From: an uncultured Erythrobacteraceae bacterium | GTDB taxonomy: Bacteria > Pseudomonadota > Alphaproteobacteria > Sphingomonadales > Sphingomonadaceae | Direction of reading: 5' to 3' | Assembly: GCA_946482075.1 (NCBI GenBank) | Contig: CAMLQG010000009.1 | Location: 1 to 60,116 of the forward strand | DNA length: 60,116 nucleotides | Shown: piece by piece, positions 59,749 to 60,116 of the stretch | How positions within the stretch are numbered: the stretch's first letter is position 1 | Layout of the letters: every line of letters begins with the position of its first letter | The notes under the pieces: generated by a model | The model's database searches: none | The model's input: only the letters and a program-made list of their open reading frames with translations | What the model was told of the DNA's origin: nothing | Position numbers and translations under genes: made by a program

Positions 59749-60116
59749 ATGTCGTTGCTCGAAGCCCGCAAGACCTACAAGCCCTTCGAATACCCCTGGG
59801 CTTACGAGTTCTGGAAGCGGCAGCAGCAGGTTCACTGGATGCCGGAGGAAGTGCCGCTGGGCGAGGATTGCCGCGACTGGGCGCAGAAGCTTTCCGATCA
59901 CGAGCGCAACCTGCTGACGCAGATCTTCCGCTTCTTCACCCAGGCGGACGTCGAAGTGCAGGATTGCTACCACGACAAATATGGCCGCGTGTTCAAGCCC
60001 ACCGAAGTGAAAATGATGCTGGCCGCCTTCTCCAACATGGAGACGATCCACATCGCCGCCTATTCGCACCTGCTCGACACGATCGGCATGCCCGAAAGCG
60101 AGTACGGCATGTTCCT
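59749..60116 (+). CDS. nrdB: Ribonucleoside-diphosphate reductase, beta subunit (3' truncated by window)
   Basis: The first 122 residues are visible; the ATG has CCGGAG upstream. The start LEARKTYKPFEYPWAYEFWKRQQQVHWMPEEVPLGEDCRDW is class Ia NrdB. The first diiron ligand lies in FFTQADVEVQD. SNMETIHIAAYSH supplies Glu and His ligands spaced ExxH and, four residues after the His, the Tyr that forms the stable radical (Y122 in E. coli numbering), so the subunit looks active. There is no N-terminal ATP-cone. It has its own upstream region, separate from nrdA. Confidence 0.96.
   Translation, partial: MSLLEARKTYKPFEYPWAYEFWKRQQQVHWMPEEVPLGEDCRDWAQKLSDHERNLLTQIFRFFTQADVEVQDCYHDKYGRVFKPTEVKMMLAAFSNMETIHIAAYSHLLDTIGMPESEYGMF

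Noticed and set aside
1..60116. Prophage, integrase, transposase or plasmid functions
   Set aside because: I read both strands for integrase, transposase, partition and capsid motifs and found none; apart from the tRNA-side remnants there is no direct sign of an intact mobile element.

Overview
The window reads as chromosomal DNA of a sphingomonad (Sphingomonadaceae, Alphaproteobacteria). The evidence is high GC, several large TonB-dependent receptors with the sphingomonad-type N-terminal 'EIVVTAR' segment, class Ia nrdA/nrdB, a conserved backbone (folD, yggT, argB, guaA, tldD, nadB), and dispersed palindromic elements such as CTGAGCTTGTCGAAGG. This assignment is inferred from protein character and was not checked against a database.

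Layout. (1) 1-12.5 kb: the 3' end of a siderophore-type receptor, then a minus-strand block: receptor, Baeyer-Villiger-type flavin monooxygenase, D-aminoacylase-like amidohydrolase, PQQ-dehydrogenase lipoprotein with a heme c domain, and GST, followed by a second receptor. (2) 12.8-20.2 kb: a minus-strand operon with a phosphotransferase-fold protein that has lost its catalytic Asp, a small unknown protein and a CrtC/AttH-like protein; then an enoyl-CoA hydratase/3-hydroxyacyl-CoA dehydrogenase fusion; and, divergent from it, a molybdopterin oxidoreductase. (3) 20.3-30.3 kb: a CrtC/AttH-like protein, a third receptor, and a plus-strand operon GST - GST-like - Old-Yellow-Enzyme/dienoyl-CoA-reductase-like flavoprotein - SnoaL-like - SDR, then a class III CoA-transferase. 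(4) 30.5-45.8 kb: an ordinary housekeeping stretch (tRNA-Gly, thioredoxin/TPR protein, Lon-N protein, folD, yggT, argB, guaA, alkD-like, DUF3047-like, DUF924, tldD, CHCC zinc finger, ABC ATPase, nadB). (5) 45.8-52.5 kb: a second catabolic patch with two LysR regulators, each divergent from its probable target (a CrtC/AttH-like paralogue and a TIM-barrel amidohydrolase), plus SDR, SnoaL-like and nitrobindin-like genes. (6) 52.5-60.1 kb: a GlsB/YeaQ membrane protein, then nrdA and the start of nrdB, separated by an SGNH hydrolase, an OafA-type acyltransferase, an alpha/beta hydrolase and two tiny genes.

How the genes may work together. Regions 1-3 and 5 use the same families repeatedly (four TonB receptors, three GST-type proteins, three CrtC/AttH-like proteins, two SnoaL-like proteins, two SDRs, two amidohydrolases). 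A coherent reading is uptake of a hydrophobic compound followed by alcohol oxidation (PQQ enzyme), ketone-to-ester insertion (BVMO), ester or amide hydrolysis, enone reduction (OYE-like, SDR), CoA activation (CoA-transferase) and beta-oxidation-type steps (hydratase/dehydrogenase). The substrate cannot be read from the sequence. The most unusual individual items are the apparently kinase-dead phosphotransferase operon, the PQQ enzyme without the usual vicinal cysteine pair, the roughly 70% identical CrtC/AttH-like paralogues 25 kb apart, a perfect LysR-type palindrome in front of one of them, and the separation of nrdA from nrdB.
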